DNA of 64,000 bases, from assembly GCF_022807975.1 (NCBI RefSeq), contig NZ_CP094358.1, positions 3,844,001 through 3,908,000 on the forward strand. The letters are read 5' to 3'. Origin of the DNA: Abyssalbus ytuae. Its GTDB lineage: Bacteria > Bacteroidota > Bacteroidia > Flavobacteriales > Flavobacteriaceae. The notes beneath the pieces were generated by a model. The model saw only the letters and a list, made by a program, of their open reading frames with translations, had not been told where the DNA came from and did no database searches. The position numbers were made by a program, and so were the translations under genes. Below, piece by piece: positions 42,392 through 51,948 of this stretch (its first letter is position 1; every line of letters starts with the position of its first letter).

Positions 42392-44401
42392 TTATTGAAA
42401 ACCTGTGATATCTGTAAGTGAGTTTAAAAATATTTTCAGGGCTTTTATTTCTTTTTTTGAGAGAAGAAGGGGTTCATCAGATAAAGTTTGGTTAGGAAAC
42501 TCATAAGACAACCCTAAACCTCCGGCTCCTCCATTATTGTAAAATTCCAGAACCTCATCCAGGTTTCTGTAGGCGCCATTATGAAAATATGGAGCAGTTA
42601 GAGTTATATTTCTAACCGTAGTAGTTTTAAATGAACGCCTGTAAATTTCCTGTTTTTCATTAAAAACATTATTGGCAAACCTTCCCATATCATTATCCAG
42701 TTCATGAGAATCTGGATTATTTAAAACCCCCAGGACCTCAGTTTCATTTTCTTCATATAAAGGGGGAACTAATCCACTGAATGTAGGAGGGTAGTGGCAG
42801 GTACCACAATTAGCTTTCCCCATAAAAAGGTTAAACCCTTTTTTTACCAGCGGATCTACCTTGTTCGATTTTCCTTGTACATACTTATCAAAAGTACTGT
42901 TAAATGATCGTAAGGAAATTATATACGATGCTAGTGCCGAAGAAAATTGATATCGGGTAACTGGTGAAGTGTTGTTAAAGACTTTTTTGAAGGCTTTTTT
43001 ATAGTATTCGTCTTTATTTAGTTTAGTTATAATTTCATCAAAAGAGGTATTGAATTCTAAATTATTATGAATAACATGTTCTGCCTGCTCTTCCAGATCA
43101 TGTGCACGTAAATCATAGAAAAATCTATCAGAAAAAACTGCATTAATTAAGGTAGGTGCATTTCTGTGTACGCTTTTCCCTTTTATACCTGCTTTTGATT
43201 TTGCTACCCCATCAGTAAAAGCTAATTCTGGTTTATGGCAACTTGCACAGCTTATATTTTCTTTACCGCTGAGGGTTTTGTCATAAAATAATTTTTCCCC
43301 CAATGCTTTAAGAGCTTCACTATCGTTGTTTTTTTGTAATAGACTGAATTTGTATGGATTAAGAAAATCAATATCAAAAATATTAGAACTATACGGATTC
43401 CAGGCAGATACTCTGGTATACATTTCATCAGAACTTTTTATATCAAGGTCCAGTTGCACATTTAATAATTCTTTATACAAAGGATTTATATATTTTGTCA
43501 AAAAAGTAAGCCTGTCAAAATTTTCAAAACCTGCATCTTTTAATAAATAGATTACTTCTTCATAAAGAGATAATATATATGCTTTTTTACTACTATCAAC
43601 CTTGTTTAAAAAAGGAATGGAAAGTGTTTTTAAGCTTTGTAATGATGATGAAGCTTCCTGCATTGCATTTAATGAACCGGGGGTATCAAAACCGGTTATT
43701 CCTAAAGTGAAAATCCGGACAAGTTGAAGTCTCAGGGCTTCCAATATTTCAAAATCGTAAAAATATTTACGTTTGTTAAAAGATTCATCAATTACAATAT
43801 AATATTCTTTTAACTGATTACAAAGGCTAAAAATTTCTTCTTTTTTATTATGGACTTCTTCTGAGTATATTATTTCATCCAGCACTTGTAAACCCACAGG
43901 GGCAATTACTTTTGCCGTACCTTTGTAATGATCTGTGTTTAATTTGTCCAAAGGAAGACTTTTTCGATAACTTTCCGGGTCTAGCACATAATAATTTTCT
44001 TTTAGGTCCTGGTCAATGGGAAAAGGATCCAAATGATATAAAGGAGGCCCGTTTATGTAATTTTTGACATGTTTTGGAAAGTAATATTCTGTAATACATT
44101 CAATTTTTTTGTAGCTGTTTCTCGTTTTTTGAAGCTCAGTCTTTAGGCTTTTTAAAGTTGTTTTATTATGAAGGAATTGATGTGCTGCATCTACTAAAGT
44201 ACCTATCTGATTTTTAAACTCATTAGAATTTTTTAATATTATTTCTCTTATTTCCGGGTTGGTGGCAGAGGAAAATGAAAGCTGGGTTAAAACAAGAATA
44301 GCAATTCCGACTTTTATTAAAATAAGCCATCCCCATTGAGCAAACCGTATTTTAGAAGAAAAAGACAAATTTTTATATTTATTATTGACCGGATACGTCA
44401 T
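42392..44401 (-). CDS. Di-haem cytochrome c peroxidase/MauG-like protein, paralogue 2
   Basis: The 669-residue protein has an unusual N-terminus of about 25 hydrophilic residues, then a membrane or signal helix (about 24-46). A helical N-terminal domain spans about 50-340. The peroxidase domain has haem motifs CASCH (385-389) and CGTCH (532-536), with RNAPTLINAVF, DLRAHDLEEQAEHV and FKTTTVRNITLTAPYFHNGAYR in between and after. The bacterial CCP/MauG family reduces H2O2 with electrons from small cytochromes, or oxidises protein side chains. Its start lies inside the end of the preceding paralogue (20-bp overlap), which suggests coupled translation. Compared with that paralogue, it has an insertion of about 30 residues after the INGPPLYH region. 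Confidence 0.88.
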   Translation of the reverse strand: MTYPVNNKYKNLSFSSKIRFAQWGWLILIKVGIAILVLTQLSFSSATNPEIREIILKNSNEFKNQIGTLVDAAHQFLHNKTTLKSLKTELQKTRNSYKKIECITEYYFPKHVKNYINGPPLYHLDPFPIDQDLKENYYVLDPESYRKSLPLDKLNTDHYKGTAKVIAPVGLQVLDEIIYSEEVHNKKEEIFSLCNQLKEYYIVIDESFNKRKYFYDFEILEALRLQLVRIFTLGITGFDTPGSLNAMQEASSSLQSLKTLSIPFLNKVDSSKKAYILSLYEEVIYLLKDAGFENFDRLTFLTKYINPLYKELLNVQLDLDIKSSDEMYTRVSAWNPYSSNIFDIDFLNPYKFSLLQKNNDSEALKALGEKLFYDKTLSGKENISCASCHKPELAFTDGVAKSKAGIKGKSVHRNAPTLINAVFSDRFFYDLRAHDLEEQAEHVIHNNLEFNTSFDEIITKLNKDEYYKKAFKKVFNNTSPVTRYQFSSALASYIISLRSFNSTFDKYVQGKSNKVDPLVKKGFNLFMGKANCGTCHYPPTFSGLVPPLYEENETEVLGVLNNPDSHELDNDMGRFANNVFNEKQEIYRRSFKTTTVRNITLTAPYFHNGAYRNLDEVLEFYNNGGAGGLGLSYEFPNQTLSDEPLLLSKKEIKALKIFLNSLTDITGFQ

Positions 44402-46211
44402 TTAGTGATTCAATAAAGGCTATCAATTCTTTTTTTTCTGTTTGAGTTAGGTCCAGTTTATCAGGAGGTAAGGTTTGGTTAGTTACCTTTAATCCCATAC
44501 CTGCCCCACCACCTTCATTGTAAAAGTCAATAACCTCTTCAAGTGTATCATAAGCACCATTATGAAAATATGGAGCAGTTAATGATGCATTCCTGATGGT
44601 TGTAGTTTTAAATGATTTTTCATAAATCCATTGTTTTTCACTATTTACCTGATTATTAAAACGACCTTCATCTGTATCAACAATTTTTACAGAAGCGTCA
44701 GGATCCTGCAAAACGCCAAGAATTTCACTTTCGTTTTCATTGTAGAAAGGAGGAACTAATCCGGAAAAAGTAGGGGCAAAATGACAAGTAGCACAATTTG
44801 CTTTCCCCATAAACAGGTTAAAACCGTTTTGTGCTTCTTTACTTAACCCTTTGTTTTCATTACGTACATATTTATCAAAAGTACTATCAAATGATTGCAA
44901 AGAAAGCACATATGATGCCAACGCCTTTACAAACCGTTCCCGGTTTATTGTTTTATTCCCAAAGGCTTTTTTAAAATATTTGGAATACTCCGGATCTTCT
45001 TCTAATTTTTTTATAATGGAGGTGTAGGCGGTATTAAATTCCTGCTTGTTAAAAATTACATGTTCAGCTTGTTGTTCTAATGTAAAAGCACGTAAATCAT
45101 AAAAATATCTGTCGGCATATACAGCATTTAACAGAGTAGGAGCATTTCTCATTACACTTATTCCCTGTACATTGCTTACTGATTTGGAAATATGATCGGT
45201 AAATGTTTTTTCCGGTTGGTGGCATGAAGCACAACTCATTTTTTCATTGTTACTCAAAATCGGATCGTAAAACAACTTCTTACCTAATTTTCTAAGTACA
45301 CGGGAGTCTTCACTTTCTTTAAGTTGTGTAAATTTATAAGGGTTTAAAAAGTTTTTTGAAAATATAGAATTACTCTCAGGATTCCAGGAGGAGAGGAATT
45401 TTAAAGTATTGTCATTTTTATCACTTTGAAAAACAGCTAATTGATTGTATAAAGGATCTATATATTTTTTTAAGAAATTTAGTCTGTCAAACTCTTCAAA
45501 ATGTGTTTTTGTTTTTCCTTCAATACTTTTAATGGCTTTTTCAAATAGATTGACAATTTGAGAAGAATGATAAGATGCTTCAAAAATAGATTTCATTGCT
45601 GCTAATGAAGCCTCGGCTTCGGGTAAAGCATTTATGGAACCTGGGGTATCAAAACCAGTAATTCCCATGGTAAATATCCTTACCAATTGCAGGCGAAAGG
45701 CATTTATGTCAATATGTATTTCTTTAACAATTAATTTATTGTATAGCATTTCATAATTGGTTCTTAACCTTTTTGTAAGAATAGCTATTTGATTTCTTTC
45801 TTTTTCAGCATCTCCCGAAAAAATTATTTCATCTAAAACCTGCAACCCTTCCGGATTTAATACTGAAGATAAATTACCTTCGGTTTCTACATGTAGCAAA
45901 GGAGCACCATTAATATGAGAAGAAATATATTCAGGATAATAATATGCGAGATAAAATTCTGTTTGCTTATAACTTTTTCGTGTTTTTAACAAGGCTTCTT
46001 TAAGAGAATCTTGAGGAATGTTTTTTAATTTGTATGCTTGAGCTCTTTTGTCTAATAATATGGTTTGTTGATGAAAATCTTTCAGATAATCATATATAAG
46101 TCCCGATTGAGTTTTTCCCGGATTTTGGGTTTTAAAAGAAGAAAAAATAAAAGTGACAGCCGAAATAACTAAAAAAGCATAAATTAATTTGTAAGGATTA
46201 AGAGTTTGCAT
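44382..46211 (-). CDS. Di-haem cytochrome c peroxidase/MauG-like protein, paralogue 1
   Basis: The 609-residue protein has a signal or anchor helix (about 8-26). A helical N-terminal domain of about 270 residues (conserved ITGFDTPGSINA, PEGLQVLDEIIFS) leads into a CCP domain with CASCH (327-331) and CATCH (473-477). The domain ends with NASLTAPYFHNGAYDTLEEV. Classical CCPs are about 330 residues; the extra N-terminal half is shared only with the adjacent paralogue here. It is the first gene of the pair and follows a -7 box at 46241-46248. Haem attachment would need CcsBA. Electron donors and the true substrate (H2O2 or a protein) are unknown. Confidence 0.88.
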   Translation of the reverse strand: MQTLNPYKLIYAFLVISAVTFIFSSFKTQNPGKTQSGLIYDYLKDFHQQTILLDKRAQAYKLKNIPQDSLKEALLKTRKSYKQTEFYLAYYYPEYISSHINGAPLLHVETEGNLSSVLNPEGLQVLDEIIFSGDAEKERNQIAILTKRLRTNYEMLYNKLIVKEIHIDINAFRLQLVRIFTMGITGFDTPGSINALPEAEASLAAMKSIFEASYHSSQIVNLFEKAIKSIEGKTKTHFEEFDRLNFLKKYIDPLYNQLAVFQSDKNDNTLKFLSSWNPESNSIFSKNFLNPYKFTQLKESEDSRVLRKLGKKLFYDPILSNNEKMSCASCHQPEKTFTDHISKSVSNVQGISVMRNAPTLLNAVYADRYFYDLRAFTLEQQAEHVIFNKQEFNTAYTSIIKKLEEDPEYSKYFKKAFGNKTINRERFVKALASYVLSLQSFDSTFDKYVRNENKGLSKEAQNGFNLFMGKANCATCHFAPTFSGLVPPFYNENESEILGVLQDPDASVKIVDTDEGRFNNQVNSEKQWIYEKSFKTTTIRNASLTAPYFHNGAYDTLEEVIDFYNEGGGAGMGLKVTNQTLPPDKLDLTQTEKKELIAFIESLNDVSGQ

Positions 46212-46240
46212 CTATATAATAATCTTGGCATTTTGGCCGT

Positions 46241-46248
46241 CAAACTTA
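46241..46248 (-). promoter_or_regulatory. Candidate -7 box for the peroxidase pair
   Basis: On the minus strand this reads TAAGTTTG, matching TAnnTTTG, 29 bp upstream of the first peroxidase start codon. A -33 TTG at the correct distance is not seen. Confidence 0.45.
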
Positions 46249-46387
46249 CTTTAGTGTTTGGATTTGAGTATTAATACATCATTAATTAATTGTTAAAGTT
46301 TAATTTATTTAAATGTTATTGTATTGTATATAAGTCTTTTATAATATAGATGTGAATAAACTAAGAGAATAAATATAAAATTTTTAA

Positions 46388-46399
46388 TAAAACGTTTTA
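46388..46399 (+). promoter_or_regulatory. LacI-type operator candidate in mannan-locus promoter
   Basis: TAAAACGTTTTA is a perfect 12-bp palindrome with the central CG usual for LacI/GalR operators. It lies directly upstream of a perfect -7 box, in the -33/-7 spacer, where bound repressor would block polymerase. A near copy, in the same orientation relative to its gene, lies upstream of the GH43 gene at the other end of the locus. Confidence 0.6.
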
Positions 46400-46408
46400 G
46401 TAAAATTG

Positions 46409-46416
46409 TATATTTG
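46409..46416 (+). promoter_or_regulatory. -7 box of the FucP/GH125/GH92 operon
   Basis: TATATTTG is a perfect TAnnTTTG match. A TTA at 46384-46386 is the nearest -33-like triplet (22-bp spacing). The operator dyad sits between them. Confidence 0.5.
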
Positions 46417-46653
46417 ATTATCTTTTTATTATTATTTAAAAAAAAGCACAGCCAAAATGTGAATTGTTTAATTTTTATAACTTAAAATCAGGAATTATTA
46501 CAAGTTGTAATTAAAATGGTGCAAAGAAAATGCAAGGGAGAAGGAATAAAAAGGAGAAAAATAGCAATAGTGAAATCTAAAAAAAGCCGTTATAAAATAA
46601 TACATGCGGCAAACAATATATAAATAGTATTTAACCAACATTATATTATACTT

Positions 46654-47958
46654 ATGAATCCAAAAGATAAAGTGGCCCTGGTTCCAAAAAAATTAATTTT
46701 ACCATTTGTCTTAGTTACATCTTTATTTGCTTTATGGGGATTTGCAAATGCAGTAACCGATCCTATGGTTCAGGCTTTTAAGAAAGTACTTGAACTAACC
46801 AACTCGCAGGCAGCATGGGTTCAAATGGCCTTTTATGGCGGCTATTTTTGTATGGCTTTGCCTGCTGCTCTTTTTGTGCGTAAATTTTCTTATAAATTTG
46901 GTATAATTATAGGATTGTCTTTGTATTCACTGGGAGCATTATTGTTTTATCCGGCTGCCACTACAGGATTATTCTGGTTCTTTTGCCTTGGACTTTATGT
47001 ATTAACATTTGGATTGGCATTTTTAGAAACAACGGCAAATCCTTACATTCTTTCTATGGGAGACCATACAACGGCTACCCGTAGACTTAATCTGGCACAG
47101 GCCTTTAATCCGGTGGGTCTTATAGCAGGATTACTTGTGGCAAAATTCTTTGTTCTCGATCTTTTACAATCTGATGATATTCAAAATTTTTCGGTACTTC
47201 CTGAAGCTCAAAAAACTATTATAAAAACATCAGACTTAATGGTAATTCGCAATCCTTATGTGATTTTGGGAATTGTGGTACTTTTAGTATTAATACTAAT
47301 AACAGTCAGTAAAATGCCCCAGGCAAGGGGAGATGGAAAAATACCCCCTTTGGCTACTACTTTTGCACAGCTTTTTAAAAATAATGTTTATTATTTAGGG
47401 GTTTTTGCTCTTGTACTCTATATGGGGTCACAAATTATGACCTGGACTTATATATACCAGTATGCTGAATCTAAGGGTATTTCAAGTAATGTTGCAGCTA
47501 ACTATCAATTAGCAGCCTTTATACTTTTTACTGTGGGAAGAGCTGTAGGCACTTATCTTTTAAAGTTTATCAATTCCGGGAGGTTATTGTTCTACTTTGC
47601 AGCTTTAGGGGCAATCTTCACCCTGGGGGCTGTATTATCTACAGGTACTTTAGGGCTATATTTTCTGGTAGGGGTATCCTTCTTTCTTTCTATAATGTTC
47701 CCTACAATTTACGGTATTGCTTTAAATAATTTAACAGAAGATCAGGCAAAAATAGGGGCGGCCGGTTTAGTAATGGCTATTGTTGGAGGAGCTTTATTAC
47801 CTCAGTTTCAGGGAATGATAATAGACTGGGGTGGTGTTGGTGTTAATGATATAAATATTTTAGGTGTCTCAGAAATGAACATTTCTTTTGTGCTGTCGGC
47901 TATCTGTTTTATTGCTGTGGCAACCTATGGAGCCTGGGTATATAAAAAGGTGGTTTAA
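46654..47958 (+). CDS. FucP-family sugar/H+ symporter (MFS)
   Basis: The 434-residue protein with about 12 spans matches the FucP/glucose-galactose subgroup of the major facilitator superfamily: LFALWGFANAVTDPMVQAFK (about 20-40), FYGGYFCMALPAALFVRKFS (about 60-79), FLETTANPYILSMG (about 123-136) and RLNLAQAFNPVG (about 145-156). Such carriers import hexoses, including L-fucose, glucose, galactose and mannose, with H+. In front of GH125, GH92 and a ROK kinase, mannose import is the most likely role (inference). It is the first gene of the rightward arm, with GH125 starting 25 bp after its stop. Confidence 0.9.
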   Translation: MNPKDKVALVPKKLILPFVLVTSLFALWGFANAVTDPMVQAFKKVLELTNSQAAWVQMAFYGGYFCMALPAALFVRKFSYKFGIIIGLSLYSLGALLFYPAATTGLFWFFCLGLYVLTFGLAFLETTANPYILSMGDHTTATRRLNLAQAFNPVGLIAGLLVAKFFVLDLLQSDDIQNFSVLPEAQKTIIKTSDLMVIRNPYVILGIVVLLVLILITVSKMPQARGDGKIPPLATTFAQLFKNNVYYLGVFALVLYMGSQIMTWTYIYQYAESKGISSNVAANYQLAAFILFTVGRAVGTYLLKFINSGRLLFYFAALGAIFTLGAVLSTGTLGLYFLVGVSFFLSIMFPTIYGIALNNLTEDQAKIGAAGLVMAIVGGALLPQFQGMIIDWGGVGVNDINILGVSEMNISFVLSAICFIAVATYGAWVYKKVV

Positions 47959-47983
47959 TTACAATGTTTTAAATGATATTATT

Positions 47984-49414
47984 ATGAAGAGAAGAAAATT
48001 TATTCAAAATACTGCTCTGGCTGGGGGGCTTGCGGTAGTAAACCCTTTTAAAGTGGTTGCAGGTGATTACGATTTTTTGCAAAATTTTCCGGTTGTACGC
48101 CTACCCGAAGAAAAGCGTAATTTTACAAGTAAAGCAATTGAAAAAGCTATTAAAAAATTCAGAAAATATGTGAAAAATGAAGAGCTTGGCTGGCTTTTTA
48201 ATAATTGTTTTCCAAATACTCTCGATACCACCGTAACTTATTCTGAAATTAATGGAAAACCTGATACTTACGTAATTACGGGTGATATAGATGCAATGTG
48301 GTTGAGGGACAGTTCTGCCCAGGTATGGCCATATATGCAGTTTGCTGATGAAGATAAAGCATTAAAAAAATTAATTGCAGGGGTTATAAATCGTCAGACA
48401 CAATATATACTAAAAGATCCTTATGCAAATGCATTTTATAACGATCCTGGCAAAAAAGGAGAATGGATTTCGGATCATACAAATATGAAACCGGGAGTAC
48501 ATGAAAGAAAATATGAAATAGATTCATTATGTTATCCTATTCGCCTTGCCTACAATTACTGGAAAGTTACAGGTGATACTTCTCCTTTTGATTCACAATG
48601 GAGAACGGCAATGAAAAGTATCCTGAAGGTGTTTCGCGATCAACAACAAAAAGAAGGTAAAAACCCATATTATTTTGAGCGTACAACATCACGGGGTACA
48701 GATACAAGGGCAATGGCAGGATATGGATACCCGGTAAAACCTGTAGGGTTAATATGCAGTGCCTTTCGCCCCAGCGATGATGCTACCGTATTTTCCTTTC
48801 TTATACCTTCTAACTTTTTTGCAGTGGTTAGCCTTAACCAGGCAGCAGAGATGTTAGAAACCCTTGCACAGGATACAAATACTGCTAAAGAAATGCGATT
48901 GCTAAGTAATGAAGTTAAAAAAGCAATTAATGATTATGCGGTTGTCGATCATAAAAAGTATGGTAAAATTTATGCTTTTGAAATAGATGGATTCGGAAAT
49001 CATCTCATGATGGATGATGCCAATGTTCCCAGCCTTTTATCTTTACCATATCTGGATGCAGTAGATGTAAATGATCCGGTTTATCAAAATACCCGGAAGT
49101 TTGTTTTATCGGTAGATAATCCTTTTTTCTTTAAAGGGAAGGCAGCCGAAGGAATTGGCGGGCCTCATATAGGTATGGACATGATATGGCCAATGGCTAT
49201 AACAATGAGAGGATTAACCAGTACGAACAAATCCGAGATAAGGGAGTGTATTATGACCTTAAAAGCTACCCACGGAGGTACAGGCTTTATGCACGAATCT
49301 TTTCATAAAGATAACCCTGAAAACTTTACCCGGGTATGGTTTGCATGGGCCAATACACTTTTTGGAGAATTTTTGTGGAAAACTTTTAAAGAGAATCCGG
49401 AAATATTAAAATGA
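47984..49414 (+). CDS. GH125 exo-alpha-1,6-mannosidase, Tat-type signal
   Basis: The 476-residue protein starts MKRRKFIQNTALAGGLAVV, a twin-arginine-like leader (RRKFIQ). The longer upstream frame overlaps the transporter gene and would destroy it, so I use the ATG at 47984. The GH125 hallmark ITGDIDAMWLRDSSAQVWPY lies near residue 105. Later conserved blocks include IRLAYNYWKVTGD, MAGYGYPVKPVGLICSAFRPSDD, EIDGFGNHLMMDDANVPSLL, GGPHIGMDMIWPM and HGGTGFMHESFH. The family removes terminal alpha-1,6-linked mannose (inverting, metal-independent). Tat export would place it folded in the periplasm. It probably acts on the mannan backbone, with GH92 enzymes removing the side chains. Confidence 0.92.
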   Translation: MKRRKFIQNTALAGGLAVVNPFKVVAGDYDFLQNFPVVRLPEEKRNFTSKAIEKAIKKFRKYVKNEELGWLFNNCFPNTLDTTVTYSEINGKPDTYVITGDIDAMWLRDSSAQVWPYMQFADEDKALKKLIAGVINRQTQYILKDPYANAFYNDPGKKGEWISDHTNMKPGVHERKYEIDSLCYPIRLAYNYWKVTGDTSPFDSQWRTAMKSILKVFRDQQQKEGKNPYYFERTTSRGTDTRAMAGYGYPVKPVGLICSAFRPSDDATVFSFLIPSNFFAVVSLNQAAEMLETLAQDTNTAKEMRLLSNEVKKAINDYAVVDHKKYGKIYAFEIDGFGNHLMMDDANVPSLLSLPYLDAVDVNDPVYQNTRKFVLSVDNPFFFKGKAAEGIGGPHIGMDMIWPMAITMRGLTSTNKSEIRECIMTLKATHGGTGFMHESFHKDNPENFTRVWFAWANTLFGEFLWKTFKENPEILK

Positions 49415-49436
49415 TTAAAAACCAAATCAACAATCG

Positions 49437-51692
49437 ATGAAAACAATTTTTAAAAATCTGATTTTGCTTGTAATAAGTGTTACAACTTTTTGTTGTAAAA
49501 ATGAAAAGCATGACGATGTTAATAATGATATAAAAGATGAGGTAAGCTATAATGATTTTGTAGATCCTTTTATCGGAACCGGTGGGCACGGACATACCTA
49601 TCCCGGTGCTACTGTTCCATTTGGTATGATACAACTTAGTCCGAATAACGGGCAGGATGGTTGGGATTGGTGTTCGGGTTACCATTATTCCGATTCACTT
49701 GTAATAGGATTCAGTCATTTAAATTTAAGTGGTACAGGAGGTAGTGATTTAAAGGACCTTGTATTCATGCCGATAAATAAAAAAGTAGATTTAACCAAGG
49801 ACACGCACGCACGTGATGTTCCTTACAGATCTAAATATTCCCACAAAAATGAATTTGCTGCACCGGGGTATTATAGTGTTTTTTTAGAAGATCATGACAT
49901 TAAAGTAGAACTGACTTCCGGGACGAGAACAGCTTTTCATAAATATACTTTTAAAAAAGACGATATCCAGTCCGTAGTATTAGATTTGGGAGTAGCTACT
50001 AACTGGGATGGAGCTACCGCTACTCATTTAAAAATTGAAGATGATCATACAATTTCCGGGTATAGGTATAGTAGAGGATGGGCATACAATCAGAAGGTAT
50101 TCTTCGTAGCTAAATTCTCTAAGCCTATAACTGAAAAACAAATAGTTAAAGACGGCGAAACCATTGATTCGGATAATGTAGAAGGAATCAAAACATCCAT
50201 TCAATTATTTTTTGATAACAGTGAAGCAACATTAGAAACTAAATTAGCATATTCTTCGGTAAGCATAGAAAATGCCAGGCAAAATCTGGATGCCAGTAAA
50301 AATTTTGATGAAGCAAAACAAAGTGCTGCTGAAACCTGGAATAAAGAATTTAAAGATATTGAAGTGAAGACCAAAACAGATTCACTTAAAACTATATTTT
50401 ATACCTCACTATACCATGCCAAACTAGCTCCGGTAATTTTCAGTGATAAGAACGGACAGTTTCGTTTACAAAATGACAGTATAGTAACAGCCAATAATTA
50501 CACAGCTTATAGTACTCTTTCCTTATGGGATACATTCAGGGCAGAAAATCCTTTATTGATTTTTACAGATTCGGAAAAAGTGGGGGATATGATAAGTTCT
50601 ATGCTGGCTTATTTTGACGAGCGTAAAAGATTACCTGTATGGACCTTGCATGGAAATGAAACTAATTGTATGACAGGCTATCATGCAGTATCAGTTATTG
50701 CAGAGGCTTATATTAAAGGAATCAGGAATTTTGATGTGGAAAAAGCATATCAGGCTGTTAAAACTACTTTGATGCAGAATGAAAGAGGAATGGAGTATTA
50801 TAAAAAATATGGTTATATACCCTATGACCTCATGGATGAATCCGTAACAATTACGCTCGAATATGCTTACAATGATTGGTGCGCTGCACTAATGGCAAAA
50901 GCATTGGGTCACGAAGAGGATTACACTTATTTTCATGACAGATCGATGGCTTACAAGCATGTTTTTGATCCTGAAACGAGATTTATGTTAGGAAAAAAAT
51001 CTGATGGAATTACATGGCACAAGCCATTTGATCCTAAATATTCAAAGCATCAAAAAGAAACTGATTATACTGAAGGAAATGCCTGGCAGCATAGCTGGTT
51101 TGTACTTCATGATGCTGAAAACTTTGTGAAGATGCATGGTGGTTCAGATCCGTTTACCCAGATGCTTGAACAACTTTTTACAGAGTCTTCGGAAATAACC
51201 GGTGATCATGTTTCCCCGGACATTTCAGGAATGATAGGACAGTATGCTCATGGAAACGAACCCAGTCACCATATTGCTTATCTTTTTAATAAAGCGGGAA
51301 AACCATGGCTTGCACAATATTGGATTAAGAAAATATTCGACACTCAATATAACACCACACCTAACGGATTGAGTGGAAATGAAGATTGTGGTCAAATGTC
51401 GGCCTGGTATATCTTTAGTTCCATGGGAATTTATCCTTTTAATCCGGTTAGTGCAACTTACGAGATAGGGACACCGTTATTTGAAAAGTCGACTATTCAT
51501 TTAGATAACGGTAAAGATTTCGTTATTGAAGCAGAAAATGTATCTGACAAAAATTTTTATATACAGTCAGCGACCCTAAATGGTAAAGAACACAATAAAA
51601 CATTTATTACTCATGAACAGATAATTGCCGGTGGGGTATTAAAATTGGTAATGGGAAGTGAGCCTAATAAAAATTGGGCTGTAAAAAAATAA
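49437..51692 (+). CDS. GH92 alpha-mannosidase, lipoprotein (first of three)
   Basis: The 751-residue lipoprotein has its signal ending VTTFCC near residue 20. The N-terminal GH92 beta-domain opens with VDPFIGTGGHGHTYPGATVP, followed by MIQLSPNNGQDGWDWCSGYH and GFSHLNLSGTGGSDL. The catalytic (alpha/alpha)6 domain includes LWDTFRAENPL, GNETNCMTGYHAVSVIAEAY, GNEPSHHIAYLFN near 605, and SGNEDCGQMSAWYIFSSMG near 645. GH92 enzymes are Ca2+-dependent inverting exo-mannosidases, with alpha-1,2, 1,3, 1,4 or 1,6 specificity differing by member. Its start is 22 bp after GH125. It resembles the 768-residue GH92 at 54.5 kb more than the 765-residue one. Confidence 0.93.
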   Translation: MKTIFKNLILLVISVTTFCCKNEKHDDVNNDIKDEVSYNDFVDPFIGTGGHGHTYPGATVPFGMIQLSPNNGQDGWDWCSGYHYSDSLVIGFSHLNLSGTGGSDLKDLVFMPINKKVDLTKDTHARDVPYRSKYSHKNEFAAPGYYSVFLEDHDIKVELTSGTRTAFHKYTFKKDDIQSVVLDLGVATNWDGATATHLKIEDDHTISGYRYSRGWAYNQKVFFVAKFSKPITEKQIVKDGETIDSDNVEGIKTSIQLFFDNSEATLETKLAYSSVSIENARQNLDASKNFDEAKQSAAETWNKEFKDIEVKTKTDSLKTIFYTSLYHAKLAPVIFSDKNGQFRLQNDSIVTANNYTAYSTLSLWDTFRAENPLLIFTDSEKVGDMISSMLAYFDERKRLPVWTLHGNETNCMTGYHAVSVIAEAYIKGIRNFDVEKAYQAVKTTLMQNERGMEYYKKYGYIPYDLMDESVTITLEYAYNDWCAALMAKALGHEEDYTYFHDRSMAYKHVFDPETRFMLGKKSDGITWHKPFDPKYSKHQKETDYTEGNAWQHSWFVLHDAENFVKMHGGSDPFTQMLEQLFTESSEITGDHVSPDISGMIGQYAHGNEPSHHIAYLFNKAGKPWLAQYWIKKIFDTQYNTTPNGLSGNEDCGQMSAWYIFSSMGIYPFNPVSATYEIGTPLFEKSTIHLDNGKDFVIEAENVSDKNFYIQSATLNGKEHNKTFITHEQIIAGGVLKLVMGSEPNKNWAVKK

Positions 51693-51948
51693 AGTAGTAG
51701 ATAACAAATGGATACATCTATAAAATTTCTACTCTATGGTATTATATAGGTTAAATAATATTGATGAAGTAATATAAATATGAATTGTTAAGAAATGTTA
51801 TTTTGAATAATACCAATGAAAGAAAATATAATACCAAACCCCTGAATGATTATTTTGTACCTTTTTCGTGCGTTAAAAAGGAAGAAATAATATTTATGGT
51901 GAAAACAAGTAAAAAGGTATAATTGTTTATTATCTAATTTGAATTAAG

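Larger units (their letters stand above)
46212..46653. other. Divergent intergenic region (442 bp)
   Basis: It separates the leftward peroxidases from the rightward mannan locus. It holds one -7 box for each side (46241-46248 minus, 46409-46416 plus) and the LacI-type dyad at 46388-46399. The predicted start near 46421 would leave a 5' leader of about 230 bases before the transporter. That leader is purine-rich (46510-46600), and I find no recognisable riboswitch in it. Confidence 0.55.

Noticed and set aside
44382-44401. Frameshift splitting one large peroxidase into two
   Set aside because: Each ORF has a complete N-terminal domain and two CxxCH motifs; they are full-length paralogues with a 20-bp overlap.
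46420-46653. Riboswitch in the 230-base leader of the mannan operon
   Set aside because: The leader is purine-rich with no conserved riboswitch core or strong multi-helix fold that I can see.
47888-47983. Upstream extension of GH125
   Set aside because: It would overlap the end of the transporter gene and place 32 unrelated residues before a good twin-arginine signal; ATG at 47984 is preferred.
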